Below the pieces are notes generated by a model. That model saw only the letters and a list, made by a program, of their open reading frames with translations. It did not search any database and was not told the DNA's origin. Of a stretch of 64,000 nucleotides of DNA, positions 16,782-25,177 are shown in pieces. Each line of letters starts with the position of its first letter. Position 1 is the stretch's first letter. Source of the stretch: Chromatiales bacterium (GTDB lineage Bacteria; Pseudomonadota; Gammaproteobacteria; Steroidobacterales; GCA-2729495); assembly GCA_002688175.1 (NCBI GenBank), contig NZCC01000030.1, positions 1 to 64,000 of the forward strand. The letters are read 5' to 3'. The translations under genes were made by a program, and so were the position numbers.

Positions 16782-18359
16782 CTATATCGTGGCGACTTTA
16801 TCAGTTGGCGAATTTTTGTCATCCAGTGTACCTGCCGCCTGCTGCCGGCAGATTAGGTTGATCACCTCAAGAAAAGCGCGCGCACCCGCTTCTACGATGT
16901 CGGTGCTGATGCCGTTACCCCGGTAACTGTGGCCATTATAATCAACGGTTACAGTGACCTCGCCCTGGGCATCGTCACCCATTGAGACACTGCGTACCTC
17001 GAAATTCCTGACTTTCGTTTCAATCCCGGCTGCTTGCTCGATGGCCTTGAATGCGGCTTCGACCGGGCCTGCACCAACGGCAGCTTTTTCGATCGTGTGC
17101 CCGTCTTCGTGACCCAGGTGCACCGAACCGGTGGCCAGTGCCGCCGTACTTGCCGAAGTGTTCAGTTCATTCAGGATCCACGGGCCACGTTGATCGCCCT
17201 CGACATTCATGATGATCGCCTCGATATCGGCATCGAACAACTCTTTCTTGCGGTCCGCCAGATGTTTGAATTTCTCGAAAGCACGGTTCAGTTCCGTATC
17301 ATTTGGGGAAAAACCCAATTGTTCTACCCGTTCACGGAATGCATGGCGCCCACTGTGTTTGCCCAGGACCAGGTTCGATTTGCTCAACCCAACATCTTCA
17401 GGGCGCATGATCTCATACGTAGAGGCGTGTTTAAGCATGCCATGCTGGTGAATACCGGCTTCGTGAGCGAATGCATTTTCGCCAACGATGGCCTTGTTCC
17501 GCGGCACGTGCATACCGGTAATTTGTGAGACAAGGCGGCTGGTTGGGTACAGTTTCTGCGTATCGATCGCGGTGCCAATCCCGAAATGCCCGGAGCGGGT
17601 TTTCAATGCCATGACGATTTCTTCGAGTGAGCAGTTCCCGGCTCGTTCACCGATGCCGTTGATCGTGCACTCAACCTGTCGGACGCCGGCGGTGACTGCT
17701 GCCAGGCTGTTGGCGACAGCCATGCCCAGGTCATTGTGGCAATGGACGCTCAGCACCGTTTTATCAATATCGGGGACATTAGCTTTCAGGTAGGCAAACA
17801 GATCGGAAAATTCATCCGGTATTGTATAGCCGACGGTGTCAGGGATATTGACGGTCCCGGCGCCTGCCTCGATGACTGCTGCCACGACATCGGCCAGGTA
17901 AGCTGGTTCGGTCCGGGATGCGTCTTCTGGCGAGAATTCGACATCGTCGCAGACTTCGCGGGCCATGCGGACCGCATCTACTGCGCGCTTGATGATCTCA
18001 TCCTTGGCCATCTCGAGTTTGTATTTGCGGTGAATTTCACTCGTAGCGACGAAAACGTGGATACGATTGTGTTTCGCTGGTGCAACCGCTTGTGCGGCTT
18101 TTTCAATATCCCCCGGGTGACAGCGGGCCAGACTGCAGATAATGGGTCCTTCTATCTGTTCAGCGATGTTGGCAACGGCCGCAAAATCGCCCGGTGACGC
18201 GGCCGCGAAGCCAGCCTCGATGACATCGACTTTCAAGTCACGCAGAGCAGTGGCAACTCGCAGTTTTTCCCGCAGCGTCATACTGCATCCGGGTGCCTGT
18301 TCTCCATCGCGCAAAGTCGTGTCAAATATAATGACGCGGTCATTGGCTCGCTGATTCAT
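16782..18359 (-). CDS. leuA: 2-isopropylmalate synthase LeuA
   Basis: A 525-residue full-length synthase that condenses 2-oxoisovalerate and acetyl-CoA. The N-terminal TIM barrel has FDTTLRDGEQAPGCSM, the metal-binding HxH in SVHCHNDLGMAVANSLAAV, GIGERAGNCSLEEIVMAL, and the linker with AGIHQHGMLKH. The C-terminal domain after about residue 390 carries the regulatory fold with VDYNGHSYRGNGISTDIVEAGARAF, which binds leucine for feedback inhibition. GGGAGG is the ribosome site 8 bases upstream. Expression is probably set by the attenuator at 18524-18706. Confidence 0.97.
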   Translation of the reverse strand: MNQRANDRVIIFDTTLRDGEQAPGCSMTLREKLRVATALRDLKVDVIEAGFAAASPGDFAAVANIAEQIEGPIICSLARCHPGDIEKAAQAVAPAKHNRIHVFVATSEIHRKYKLEMAKDEIIKRAVDAVRMAREVCDDVEFSPEDASRTEPAYLADVVAAVIEAGAGTVNIPDTVGYTIPDEFSDLFAYLKANVPDIDKTVLSVHCHNDLGMAVANSLAAVTAGVRQVECTINGIGERAGNCSLEEIVMALKTRSGHFGIGTAIDTQKLYPTSRLVSQITGMHVPRNKAIVGENAFAHEAGIHQHGMLKHASTYEIMRPEDVGLSKSNLVLGKHSGRHAFRERVEQLGFSPNDTELNRAFEKFKHLADRKKELFDADIEAIIMNVEGDQRGPWILNELNTSASTAALATGSVHLGHEDGHTIEKAAVGAGPVEAAFKAIEQAAGIETKVRNFEVRSVSMGDDAQGEVTVTVDYNGHSYRGNGISTDIVEAGARAFLEVINLICRQQAAGTLDDKNSPTDKVATI

Positions 18360-18445
18360 TGCTTGCCTCCCTATCTATATCTGCCCGGGTCCGTTGACCC
18401 GCACTCAAATTACTACGCCTACTGGCGATTCATCAAAAATCAATT

Positions 18446-18475
18446 CCGGGCACCCGGTCCTGATGGAGTGCCCGG
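18446..18475 (-). promoter_or_regulatory. Hairpin between the leu attenuator and leuA
   Basis: CCGGGCAC / GTGCCCGG form an 8-bp stem with a 14-base loop in the leuA 5' region. A short weak T-rich stretch follows on the minus strand, so this could be a secondary pause or terminator-like structure, but no function can be read. Confidence 0.45.
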
Positions 18476-18523
18476 TTACACCGATTCCAGTTGATGAAAC
18501 CCAAATGGCCCTGAAATTCGGCA

Positions 18524-18557
18524 TAAAAAAACCCCGCGACCTGGTGGGAAGCGGGGT
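18524..18557 (-). terminator. Attenuator terminator of the leu operon
   Basis: On the minus strand ACCCCGC-N13-GCGGGGT is followed by a run of T. It lies inside the leader, 165 bases before leuA and just after a leucine-rich reading frame, so it is a regulated terminator and not the end of an upstream gene. Confidence 0.88.
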
Positions 18558-18602
18558 CGGTATGACGTGTCGTCCTGTCAGCCGTGCGATCGCCCGCTTC
18601 CC
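18546..18602 (-). promoter_or_regulatory. Antiterminator pairing of the leu attenuator
   Basis: The 10 bases at 18593-18602 (minus strand GGGAAGCGGG) are exactly complementary to 18546-18555 (minus strand CCCGCTTCCC), the descending arm of the terminator. The upstream element lies within the end of the leader reading frame. A ribosome stalled on the leucine codons leaves it free to pair; one that reaches the stop would cover it. Confidence 0.72.
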
Positions 18603-18706
18603 CGCTTGCGGAGGTCCGCCAGCAGGAGATCAAGGTGCGATAAACGCAAAATTTTCACACAGCCAATGGGTTGGCGGCGCGGAATCATTACAGACACATT
18701 ATTCAT
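18578..18706 (-). CDS. leuL: Leucine-rich leader peptide of the leu operon
   Basis: A 42-codon reading frame from ATG 18706 to TGA 18578, ending about 20 bases before the terminator. Codons 20-32 hold seven leucines in 13 residues (LRLSHLDLLLADL), using TTG, TTA, CTT, CTC and CTG, the hallmark of leucine attenuation. There is no strong ribosome site before the ATG, which lies close to the predicted transcription start; internal starts at codon 7 (ATG) or codon 17 (GTG) would keep the leucine cluster. The symbol is by analogy of function. Confidence 0.75.
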   Translation of the reverse strand: MNNVSVMIPRRQPIGCVKILRLSHLDLLLADLRKRGSGRSHG

Positions 18707-18713
18707 GATGGTG

Positions 18714-18742
18714 ATATTCTTTGATGCCGTGTCCGTTGTCAA
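18714..18742 (-). promoter_or_regulatory. Promoter of the leu leader
   Basis: A perfect -35 TTGACA on the minus strand (18737-18742), followed after 17-18 bases by a weak -10 region (GAATAT/AATATC). This puts the transcript start almost on the leader ATG, so the leader may be translated with little or no 5' region, or from an internal start. Confidence 0.6.
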
Positions 18743-19081
18743 TACGCCCATGAGCCTTTGCCGCCCGGCAACAAATGACAGAAATCTGATTTTACCTAAT
18801 ATCTGTCGCTAATTTGGAATTCTGCAATCCAGGGATTTCATCACAACAGAACCAAGGGTTTTAGCCATTAACCCTTTCGGGACAAACTCCCTGAATGACA
18901 GAGAATGGCAGCTGCAAGTTATGATATTCTCATTGCCCGGTAGCAGCTGACCCTGCTATCTTAATTGTAACTGTAGTAAAGTAGTGACGCTGAAATGCTT
19001 TTTGTTTGCAGTATTATGGCAATTTCTCAAAACTAAGAATTCTGAAATCATCTAATTTTGAATATTTCGAGGGGATCATTC
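18743..19081. other. Intergenic region upstream of the TonB cluster
   Basis: About 340 bases between the divergent leu leader promoter and the DUF3450 gene. It is AT-rich near 18970-19060 with a TATTAT near 19013 that may be a -10 element, but I find no convincing -35, Fur box, RNA gene or reading frame. Confidence 0.5.
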
Positions 19082-19858
19082 ATGAGTCCATTTAATTGGA
19101 AATCGTGGATCGTGGCTATATTGGCCGCAGGAACTGTTTCTTTTTCAACTGCCGGCTTTGGCCAGTCGCTGGACCAGATACTAAATAAACAAAACGGGCG
19201 TACGCGACTTGCCCAGGAATCACAGGAACGTATCGATGGGGTCGTAAAGAAGACCCGTAGCCTTGAGGATCAATACAAGGCTGCCAATAAAGAGATCGAT
19301 GGACTGAAGGTCTATAACACGTTGCTGGGGCTGCAGGTAGATAACCAGAAAGCCAAAATCAACGATTTGCGCAATTCGATTGATCAGGTTGAGGTTATCA
19401 ACCGACAAATCGTACCTATCATGACGCAGATGATAGATGGTCTTGAGCAGTTCGTTACGCTTGATGTTCCCTTTCTGCTGGATGAGCGACAGGAACGCGT
19501 CGCGAATCTCAAGGACCTGATGGAACGTGATGATGTAACGGTAGCCGAGAAGTTCCGCAAGGTGACCGAGGCTTACCAGATTGAAAATGACTACGGTCGC
19601 ACAATTGAGACTTACAAGGACACCGTAAATATCGATGGTGGTACCCGGGAAGTTGATTACCTTCGGGTCGGGCGTATCGCGCTGATTTACCAGAGCCAGG
19701 ATGGCCAGGTATCAGGCGCATGGGATCAGTCAGCCGGTCAGTGGCGGGCGCTTGGCAATGATTCTAAGAACCAGATCAAGTTTGCATTGCAGATTGCCAT
19801 GAAGCAAAAAGCTCCGGATCTGGTCATGCTGCCTGTACACGCTCCGGAGGCCAACTAA
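19082..19858 (+). CDS. DUF3450 periplasmic protein of a TonB energiser cluster
   Basis: I place the start at ATG 19082, since GAGGGG (19069-19074) lies 7 bases before it; an earlier TTG at 19058 would include that site. The product has about 258 residues: signal peptide (WKSWIVAILAAGTVSFSTAGFGQS), a long coiled coil (about 20-115) with heptad-like Leu/Ile/Asn/Lys patterning, and a C-terminal globular part with VDYLRVGRIALIYQSQDG. This layout is DUF3450, usually found just upstream of TtpC-type ExbB genes. Its role is not established; a periplasmic spacer or partner of TtpC is likely. The TAA shares one base with the next ATG. Confidence 0.88.
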   Translation: MSPFNWKSWIVAILAAGTVSFSTAGFGQSLDQILNKQNGRTRLAQESQERIDGVVKKTRSLEDQYKAANKEIDGLKVYNTLLGLQVDNQKAKINDLRNSIDQVEVINRQIVPIMTQMIDGLEQFVTLDVPFLLDERQERVANLKDLMERDDVTVAEKFRKVTEAYQIENDYGRTIETYKDTVNIDGGTREVDYLRVGRIALIYQSQDGQVSGAWDQSAGQWRALGNDSKNQIKFALQIAMKQKAPDLVMLPVHAPEAN

Positions 19859-21276
19859 TGAGTAACCAATTTATCCGGCCGCTGATTGCCGCAGCCATTG
19901 TCGCAGGGCTTTTCAGCCTTTCTATGCCCGGCATTGCACAAGATAACAAGGCCATGTCGATGAGCGAATTGCTTAGACAGGTTGAACAGGGTCGCGTCAA
20001 TGATTCCAAGGAGTACAAGGCTCGGGAACAGAAGTTCAGTCAGGCTAAATCTGAACAGCAAAAGCTATTGAATGCGGCAAAGCGCGAGAAAGCACAGGAA
20101 GAAGCCCGCAGTCAGCGACTTGAAAGTGAATTTGAAGTCAACGATGTCCAGATTGCTGAATATACCACGACACTTAATCAACGACTCGGCTCTCTAAAGG
20201 AACTGTTTGGCGTCATGCAGCAGGTTTCCGGTGATTCGCAGGTTCGTTTTGATAATTCTTTGACAAATATTCAGTACCCGGATCGTGGCGAGTTTCTGGA
20301 AGGACTGGCGAAGAAGATTGGCGGCAGCGCACAATTACCTTCCCTTAAAGAAATTGAACGTTTGTGGTTTGAATTGCAGCGTGAAATGACTGAGAGCGGC
20401 AAAATTATCCGTTTATCGACAAATGTTATTTCAGCTGATGGTACTGAGCAGCAAATGGATATTGTTCGCGTTGGTTTGTTTAATATCATTGCAGATGGCA
20501 AGTACCTGAAGTATGAGCCGTCAACGGGCAATGTGTCTGAACTTCCGCGACAGCCTGAACAGAGCCGTTATATTGACAGTACGACTGAATTGTTCAGTGC
20601 AAGCTCCGGACTGGTCCATTTTGGTCTTGATCCAACACTTGGCGGGGTTTTGAATTCACTGATCGCCCGACCTAATTTAAAAGAGCGCGTACAGCAGGGT
20701 GGCCTGGTTGGTTACCTGATAATCGCGCTGGGTTGTATCGGTTTGCTGATTGCCTTTGAACGCATGTTCGTGCTTGGTTTGGCAAGCCGCAAGGTGACAG
20801 CTCAACTCAATAGCGATTCACCCAGTCAGGACAATGCACTTGGCCGTGTACTTAGCGTTGCCGAAGGAAACCGTAGCGCTGATACTGAGACACTTGAATT
20901 AAAGCTTTCCGAGGCGATATTCAAAGAAATACCGGCGTTGAATCGGGCGCTATTGTTCCTGAAGATTATTTCTGTAGTGGCGCCGCTAATGGGACTGCTT
21001 GGAACTGTGACCGGCATGATCAATACATTCCAGGCGATTACATTGTATGGCACGGGTGATCCGAAGCTTATGGCAGGTGGTATTTCACAGGCACTCGTCA
21101 CGACAGTGCTTGGGTTGACGGTCGCAATACCGATGGTCCTGCTGCATACGCTGGTCAGTGGCCGCAGTCGACGCATCGTGCAAGTGCTGCAAGAACAAAG
21201 TGCGGGCATTATTGCCACGCATGCCGAGAAACGTTCACCCGGTGCGGCAGGCAGCCGAAACCCGGCACAGGCCTGA
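19858..21276 (+). CDS. TtpC-like long ExbB/TolQ-family proton channel protein
   Basis: A 472-residue protein: signal peptide ending near SMPGIAQ, a periplasmic coiled coil (about 35-120), a periplasmic domain with the motif MDIVRVGLFNIIADGKYL that resembles the DUF3450 C-terminal domain, and then a MotA/TolQ/ExbB domain with three membrane helices (about 275-300, 360-385, 405-430). The conserved SVVAPLMGLLGTVTGMINTFQ and GGISQALVTTVLGLTVAIP blocks are present. This matches TtpC of the Vibrio TonB2 system, where it is needed together with a short ExbB. The signal peptide and coiled coil set it apart from normal ExbB. Confidence 0.88.
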   Translation: MSNQFIRPLIAAAIVAGLFSLSMPGIAQDNKAMSMSELLRQVEQGRVNDSKEYKAREQKFSQAKSEQQKLLNAAKREKAQEEARSQRLESEFEVNDVQIAEYTTTLNQRLGSLKELFGVMQQVSGDSQVRFDNSLTNIQYPDRGEFLEGLAKKIGGSAQLPSLKEIERLWFELQREMTESGKIIRLSTNVISADGTEQQMDIVRVGLFNIIADGKYLKYEPSTGNVSELPRQPEQSRYIDSTTELFSASSGLVHFGLDPTLGGVLNSLIARPNLKERVQQGGLVGYLIIALGCIGLLIAFERMFVLGLASRKVTAQLNSDSPSQDNALGRVLSVAEGNRSADTETLELKLSEAIFKEIPALNRALLFLKIISVVAPLMGLLGTVTGMINTFQAITLYGTGDPKLMAGGISQALVTTVLGLTVAIPMVLLHTLVSGRSRRIVQVLQEQSAGIIATHAEKRSPGAAGSRNPAQA

Positions 21277-21308
21277 TCAGATATGCTGAATATTGTGGTG
21301 CTACGCTG

Positions 21309-21836
21309 ATGCAGTGGTTCTCCAATGCATTCGTAGCCGTACGAGATTTTATGGAACTCGGTGGCCCGATCCTGACCTTGATCGGTTGGGTTATCTTCGG
21401 AATGTGGGCGCTGATCATCGAACGGATGATTTATTTTCGTACCGTGCTTAAGAAGCTCAAGGCGGAAATCCGAGACACATGGGAAGAGCGTACAGAACGA
21501 CGCTCGTGGAATGCGCATCAAATACGCGATGGCCTGATCTCGCAATTCTCGATGTCAGCGAATACATCTGTTCCTGTCGTGCAGACCCTGGTCGCGCTAT
21601 GTCCGCTGCTTGGGTTGATGGGTACGGTGACCGGTATGATCGAAGTTTTCGATGCGATGGCCTTCTCAGGCAGTGGTAATGCCCGCTCAATGGCTTCAGG
21701 TGTATCGAAGGCGACTATTCCGACGATGGCTGGCATGGTTGGTGCATTGTCAGGGGTGTTTCTGGTGACGATTTTGACCCGCCGGGTCGAGACCGAGGTT
21801 GAGACGCTCGAAGAAGAATTGACGATGGACCATTAA
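21309..21836 (+). CDS. exbB: ExbB-like proton channel protein
   Basis: A 175-residue ExbB/TolQ protein with three membrane helices: MELGGPILTLIGWVIFGMWALIIERM near the start, PLLGLMGTVTGMIEVFDAMA, and GVSKATIPTMAGMVGALSGVFLV. The conserved Thr of TVTGM and the polar face of helix 2 and 3 line the proton path in this family. With the ExbD pair it should form the motor that energises TonB. The length is that of a short ExbB. The start has no strong ribosome site, so coupling to the previous gene is possible. Confidence 0.92.
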   Translation: MQWFSNAFVAVRDFMELGGPILTLIGWVIFGMWALIIERMIYFRTVLKKLKAEIRDTWEERTERRSWNAHQIRDGLISQFSMSANTSVPVVQTLVALCPLLGLMGTVTGMIEVFDAMAFSGSGNARSMASGVSKATIPTMAGMVGALSGVFLVTILTRRVETEVETLEEELTMDH

Positions 21837-21894
21837 TTGTTATTGAATTTGACTCTCATGGGTAAAGCAGGAATACGGAAAGGATAAGGGGTGA

Positions 21895-22317
21895 ATGGGA
21901 AGACGGGTTGACAGCATCAGCCAGATGCAGGATGAGGATGAGGCGGAGATTGATTTGACGCCTATGCTTGATGTCGTGTTCATCATGTTGATCTTTTTTA
22001 TTGTAACGGCGTCTTTCTTGCGTGAATTTGGCGTCGATGGGATGAAGCCACCTTCGGTGCAACAGACCCAGACTGAATCCAAAACCATAGCGGTAAAAAT
22101 ATCCAGTACCGGTGTGATTGAGATTGATGGATTAAACGTTGATCCTCGTGCTGTCAGCGCACACATTATCCGCCGTAAGGCAGAGAATCCGGATGCGGCC
22201 ATTGCCGTACTTGCCGGCCAGCGTGCGAAGGCAGAGCTCGTTGTCGGTGTCATTGATGCTGCGCGCGAAGCAGGCTTCAGACGTAATCCGATACCGATCA
22301 GTGAGTTGCAGGAATAG
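21895..22317 (+). CDS. exbD: ExbD-like biopolymer transport protein, first copy
   Basis: A 140-residue protein with a short cytoplasmic start, a single membrane helix and a periplasmic domain. The motif IDLTPMLDVVFIMLIFFIVTA holds the conserved membrane Asp that carries protons in ExbD/TolR. The periplasmic part resembles the ExbD fold with a conserved ending (AREAGFRRNPIPI). It lies 58 bases after exbB and 18 bases before the second ExbD gene. Confidence 0.93.
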   Translation: MGRRVDSISQMQDEDEAEIDLTPMLDVVFIMLIFFIVTASFLREFGVDGMKPPSVQQTQTESKTIAVKISSTGVIEIDGLNVDPRAVSAHIIRRKAENPDAAIAVLAGQRAKAELVVGVIDAAREAGFRRNPIPISELQE

Positions 22318-22335
22318 TTAGTACAGGTTTAGTTT

Positions 22336-22740
22336 ATGCGCAGATCAATAATGGATAATCGGCACGCAGAAGAGGAAGAGGGTATTAACCTGACGCCGAT
22401 GCTCGATGTTGTGTTTATCATGCTGATCTTTTTTATCGTGACCGCATCTTTTATTAAAGAAGCTGGTATCGAAATAGAACGTCCGGTCGCTAAGACCGCC
22501 GTCAATAAGAAAAATGCCAATATTATCGTGGCAATCAGCGCCAACAACGAGATATGGATGGATCGTAAACGCATCAAACCTCAGGGTGTCCGAGGCCAGA
22601 TTGAGCGTATGCACGCGGAGAACCCGGAAGGTTCAGTGATCATTCAGGCTGACAAAGATTCTTATAGCAAGACTCTGATGGTAGTTATGGATGCTGCACG
22701 TGAAGCAAAAGTTACTGTAGCGATTGCAGCGAATAATTGA
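22336..22740 (+). CDS. exbD: ExbD-like biopolymer transport protein, second copy
   Basis: A 134-residue ExbD with INLTPMLDVVFIMLIFFIVTA, the same proton-carrying Asp, and a periplasmic domain ending MDAAREAKVTVAIAAN. Its membrane helix is almost identical to the first copy, but the periplasmic part differs (KEAGIEIERPVAKTAV versus REFGVDGMKPPSVQQT), so this is an old duplication and the two could form a heterodimer in the ExbB pore. Confidence 0.93.
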   Translation: MRRSIMDNRHAEEEEGINLTPMLDVVFIMLIFFIVTASFIKEAGIEIERPVAKTAVNKKNANIIVAISANNEIWMDRKRIKPQGVRGQIERMHAENPEGSVIIQADKDSYSKTLMVVMDAAREAKVTVAIAANN

Positions 22741-22813
22741 GCTGCATGGATTTTTATTTTCAGAGTTAATACATGCGCATTTTGAACCGACAGATTGTTT
22801 TTAGGATGATTCA

Positions 22814-23413
22814 ATGATCGCGCGTCTGGGCATCTCAGTATCTTCGGGTGTTATCGTTACTTTTGCGTTGCTGTGGCTGATGCAGTTCCTGATTGCGACG
22901 GGCAGGGAAGCGTTGAGTGATAAAGTCGATTTTCGGATGATGGATTTTATTCGAGTCAAAACTGAAGAGCTCATTGAACAGAAAGATCGCAAGCCGCCGA
23001 AACCACCTGACGTTGAAGATAAGCCGCCGGAAATGCCGCCACCCGATATGGATGCTATGGACCCGAATGCGCCCAAGGTTAATCTGTCACGGGTCAATGT
23101 CGATATTAATATGCAGATGGGCGGCACAGATTTTGCGGTTGATGGGGAATACCTGCCTATTGTACGGGTTGAGCCCATGTATCCGCGGCGGGCACAAACG
23201 CGTGGGATTGAGGGTTTCTGCGATATGGAATTTACAGTCATGAAGACCGGTGAAGTCACCAACGCAGTTGCAACGGAATGTTCAAGTTCTGTGTTCACGA
23301 ACGCATCGATCAAGGCCGTATTGAAATGGAAGTACAAGCCGCGGGTTGTCAACGGGGAACCGATCGATTCGCCAGGGGTTCGTACACGGCTGACCTTTAA
23401 ATTTGAGGAGTAA
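22814..23413 (+). CDS. tonB: TonB family energy-transducing protein
   Basis: A 199-residue TonB of the short TonB2 type: N-terminal membrane anchor at about 8-30, a proline-rich spacer (RKPPKPPDVEDKPPEMPPP), and the C-terminal domain with YLPIVRVEPMYPRRAQTRGIEGFCDMEF, VFTNASIKAVLKWKYKPRVVNG and a Lys-Phe end. The YPxxA block and the final beta strand are the parts that contact the TonB box of outer-membrane receptors. No TonB-dependent receptor gene is in the window. Confidence 0.93.
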   Translation: MIARLGISVSSGVIVTFALLWLMQFLIATGREALSDKVDFRMMDFIRVKTEELIEQKDRKPPKPPDVEDKPPEMPPPDMDAMDPNAPKVNLSRVNVDINMQMGGTDFAVDGEYLPIVRVEPMYPRRAQTRGIEGFCDMEFTVMKTGEVTNAVATECSSSVFTNASIKAVLKWKYKPRVVNGEPIDSPGVRTRLTFKFEE

Positions 23414-23422
23414 AGTCAGGGT

Positions 23423-24799
23423 TTGGATCTGGCTAGTGGCATGATTATTTTCGCGCACAAGTTTCGGTTGCATCTTTACCTGCGGCATGCGGTGCTGGTG
23501 GCAATATTATTGCTTGCCGTTCCCTTGACCGATAACTCGTCATGGTCTGGTTTGGCGCTGGCGCAAGAAGATAAGAAGCAGGAAGAAACAACACAAGTTT
23601 CCGGTATCAGCGAGAAAGTCTATCGAAAATTTGCTGAAGCCCAGGAATTGATGGAAGCCGATGATTATCAGGGTGCAGTGAAAATCCTTGATGCAGTGAA
23701 AGGCAGGAAAAAACTTTCAGCCACTGAAGCCATACAGTTATATCGAATTTATGGCGTGCTTTATTTTAATCAGGAGCGCTATAAGGAAGCGATCAAGGCG
23801 TTTGAGACGCTCCTGGAGCAGGAAGATGTCAGCGAAAGAGAGAGGAACGATACGCTATTCACGCTGGCGCAATTACATTTTCAGATCGAAGACTGGAAAG
23901 GTGCTATCAAGATTCTTAATAACTTGATCGCGGTAATAGAGAATCCGCCATCTGAACCATTCATTATGCTTGGCTCTGCTCATTATCAGATTGATCAATT
24001 CAAGGAATTAATCGCACCTGTTGAACGAGCGATTGAGATCGCTCGCCAGCGTGATAAGGAAGTTAAGGAACGCTGGTGGCTGCTGCTCAGGGCGGGTTAC
24101 TATGAATTAAACAATATCCCCAAGGTCACAGAGATTCTCGAGATCCTCGTTGTCAATTGGCCGAAAAAAGAATATTGGACAATGTTGTCGGGTATGTACG
24201 GCGAGTTGGATCGTGAACAGCATCAACTTGGCGCATATGAATCAGCTTATGATCAGGGTCTGCTCATCAAGAGCGCAGAGATCGTGACATTGGCCCAATT
24301 GTTGATGCAGGCTGAAGCCGGATATAAGGGTGCACGCATCATCGAAAAAGGCTTCGCTGACGGTATTGTTGAAGCGAACGAATCAAATTATCGTCTGCTT
24401 TCCCAGGCTTGGCAAATGGCTGCCGAGTTTGAAAAGGCCATTGAACCACTGAAGAAAGCAGCAAAGAATTCGGATGATGGGGAGCTCGATGTCCGGCTGG
24501 CTAACAGTTATCTCAATCTCAGTCGATATGAAGATTGCATAGCCGCCTCACGCTCAGGGTTGAAAAAGGGCGGTTTGAAACGAACCGCAATTGCCCAGGA
24601 GTTATTGGGCATATGCCTGTTTGAAACGGATAAGTTTGAAGATGCAAAAAAGGCTTTCAAGCTGGCTGCAAAGGATAAGAAAATAAAGAAGCGCACGAGA
24701 AACTGGATCAAATTTATCGAAAGTGAGCAAACCCGAATTGCGCACATCAACGATGCGATAAAGCAGGCCCGACTTGCCCGCGATCAGGCGAAAAACTGA
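23423..24799 (+). CDS. TPR-repeat protein at the end of the TonB cluster
   Basis: A TPR protein of up to 458 residues. It has a signal peptide or anchor with a cut after LALAQE, then repeated helical pairs such as QLYRIYGVLYFNQERYKEAIKAFETL, DTLFTLAQLHFQIEDWKGAIKILNNL, and YLNLSRYEDCIAASRSGLKKGG. The ends of repeats carry the usual Ala-Tyr-Ala/Phe spacing. It sits where TPR proteins occur next to TonB2-type clusters; a role in assembling or stabilising the complex is inferred. The start could be TTG 23423 or ATG 23441; the difference is six residues. Confidence 0.85.
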   Translation: MDLASGMIIFAHKFRLHLYLRHAVLVAILLLAVPLTDNSSWSGLALAQEDKKQEETTQVSGISEKVYRKFAEAQELMEADDYQGAVKILDAVKGRKKLSATEAIQLYRIYGVLYFNQERYKEAIKAFETLLEQEDVSERERNDTLFTLAQLHFQIEDWKGAIKILNNLIAVIENPPSEPFIMLGSAHYQIDQFKELIAPVERAIEIARQRDKEVKERWWLLLRAGYYELNNIPKVTEILEILVVNWPKKEYWTMLSGMYGELDREQHQLGAYESAYDQGLLIKSAEIVTLAQLLMQAEAGYKGARIIEKGFADGIVEANESNYRLLSQAWQMAAEFEKAIEPLKKAAKNSDDGELDVRLANSYLNLSRYEDCIAASRSGLKKGGLKRTAIAQELLGICLFETDKFEDAKKAFKLAAKDKKIKKRTRNWIKFIESEQTRIAHINDAIKQARLARDQAKN

Positions 24800-24830
24800 T
24801 AATTCAACTTCCATAATTTTACCAAACAGT

Positions 24831-25151
24831 ATGCCACGCATATTTTTCCATGGCTCGAATGGCGAAAGAAACGTGCTAGAAGTACCGATTGGACATTCCC
24901 TGATGGAAGCGGCGATGGATAACAGTATCGCCGGCATTGTTGCAGAATGTGGTGGGGCATGCGCCTGTGCAACCTGTCATACCTATATAGCTGAAGCCTG
25001 GTTTGACCAGGTACCTGTCATGAGTGAAATGGAAGATTCGCTACTGGATGCGATTCAGGACCGGCGGGCAAACAGTCGGTTGGCCTGTCAGATTGAAATG
25101 ATTGCTGAGCTTGATGGTCTTGAGGTTCACGCTGCTGATAACGAGAACTGA
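24831..25151 (+). CDS. 2Fe-2S ferredoxin, adrenodoxin type
   Basis: A 106-residue ferredoxin. Cluster cysteines are C40, C46, C49 and C86, in the pattern C-x5-C-x2-C...C, with the surrounding ECGGACACATCHTYI and SRLACQIEM typical of the ISC/adrenodoxin and P450-partner type (the class has acidic helix residues SEMEDSLLDA in between). I chose ATG 24831 because the domain begins there; an upstream frame overlaps the TPR gene. It serves one-electron transfer. Its partner, a P450, Rieske or ISC protein, cannot be told; the next gene is an FAH-fold protein. Confidence 0.92.
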   Translation: MPRIFFHGSNGERNVLEVPIGHSLMEAAMDNSIAGIVAECGGACACATCHTYIAEAWFDQVPVMSEMEDSLLDAIQDRRANSRLACQIEMIAELDGLEVHAADNEN

Positions 25152-25177
25152 TTGATCGTCATGATGGAGGGCTAAGG

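Noticed and set aside
18913..18931. Possible Fur box before the TonB cluster
   Set aside because: By eye only about 10 of 19 positions agree with the consensus, which is within chance for an AT-rich spacer.
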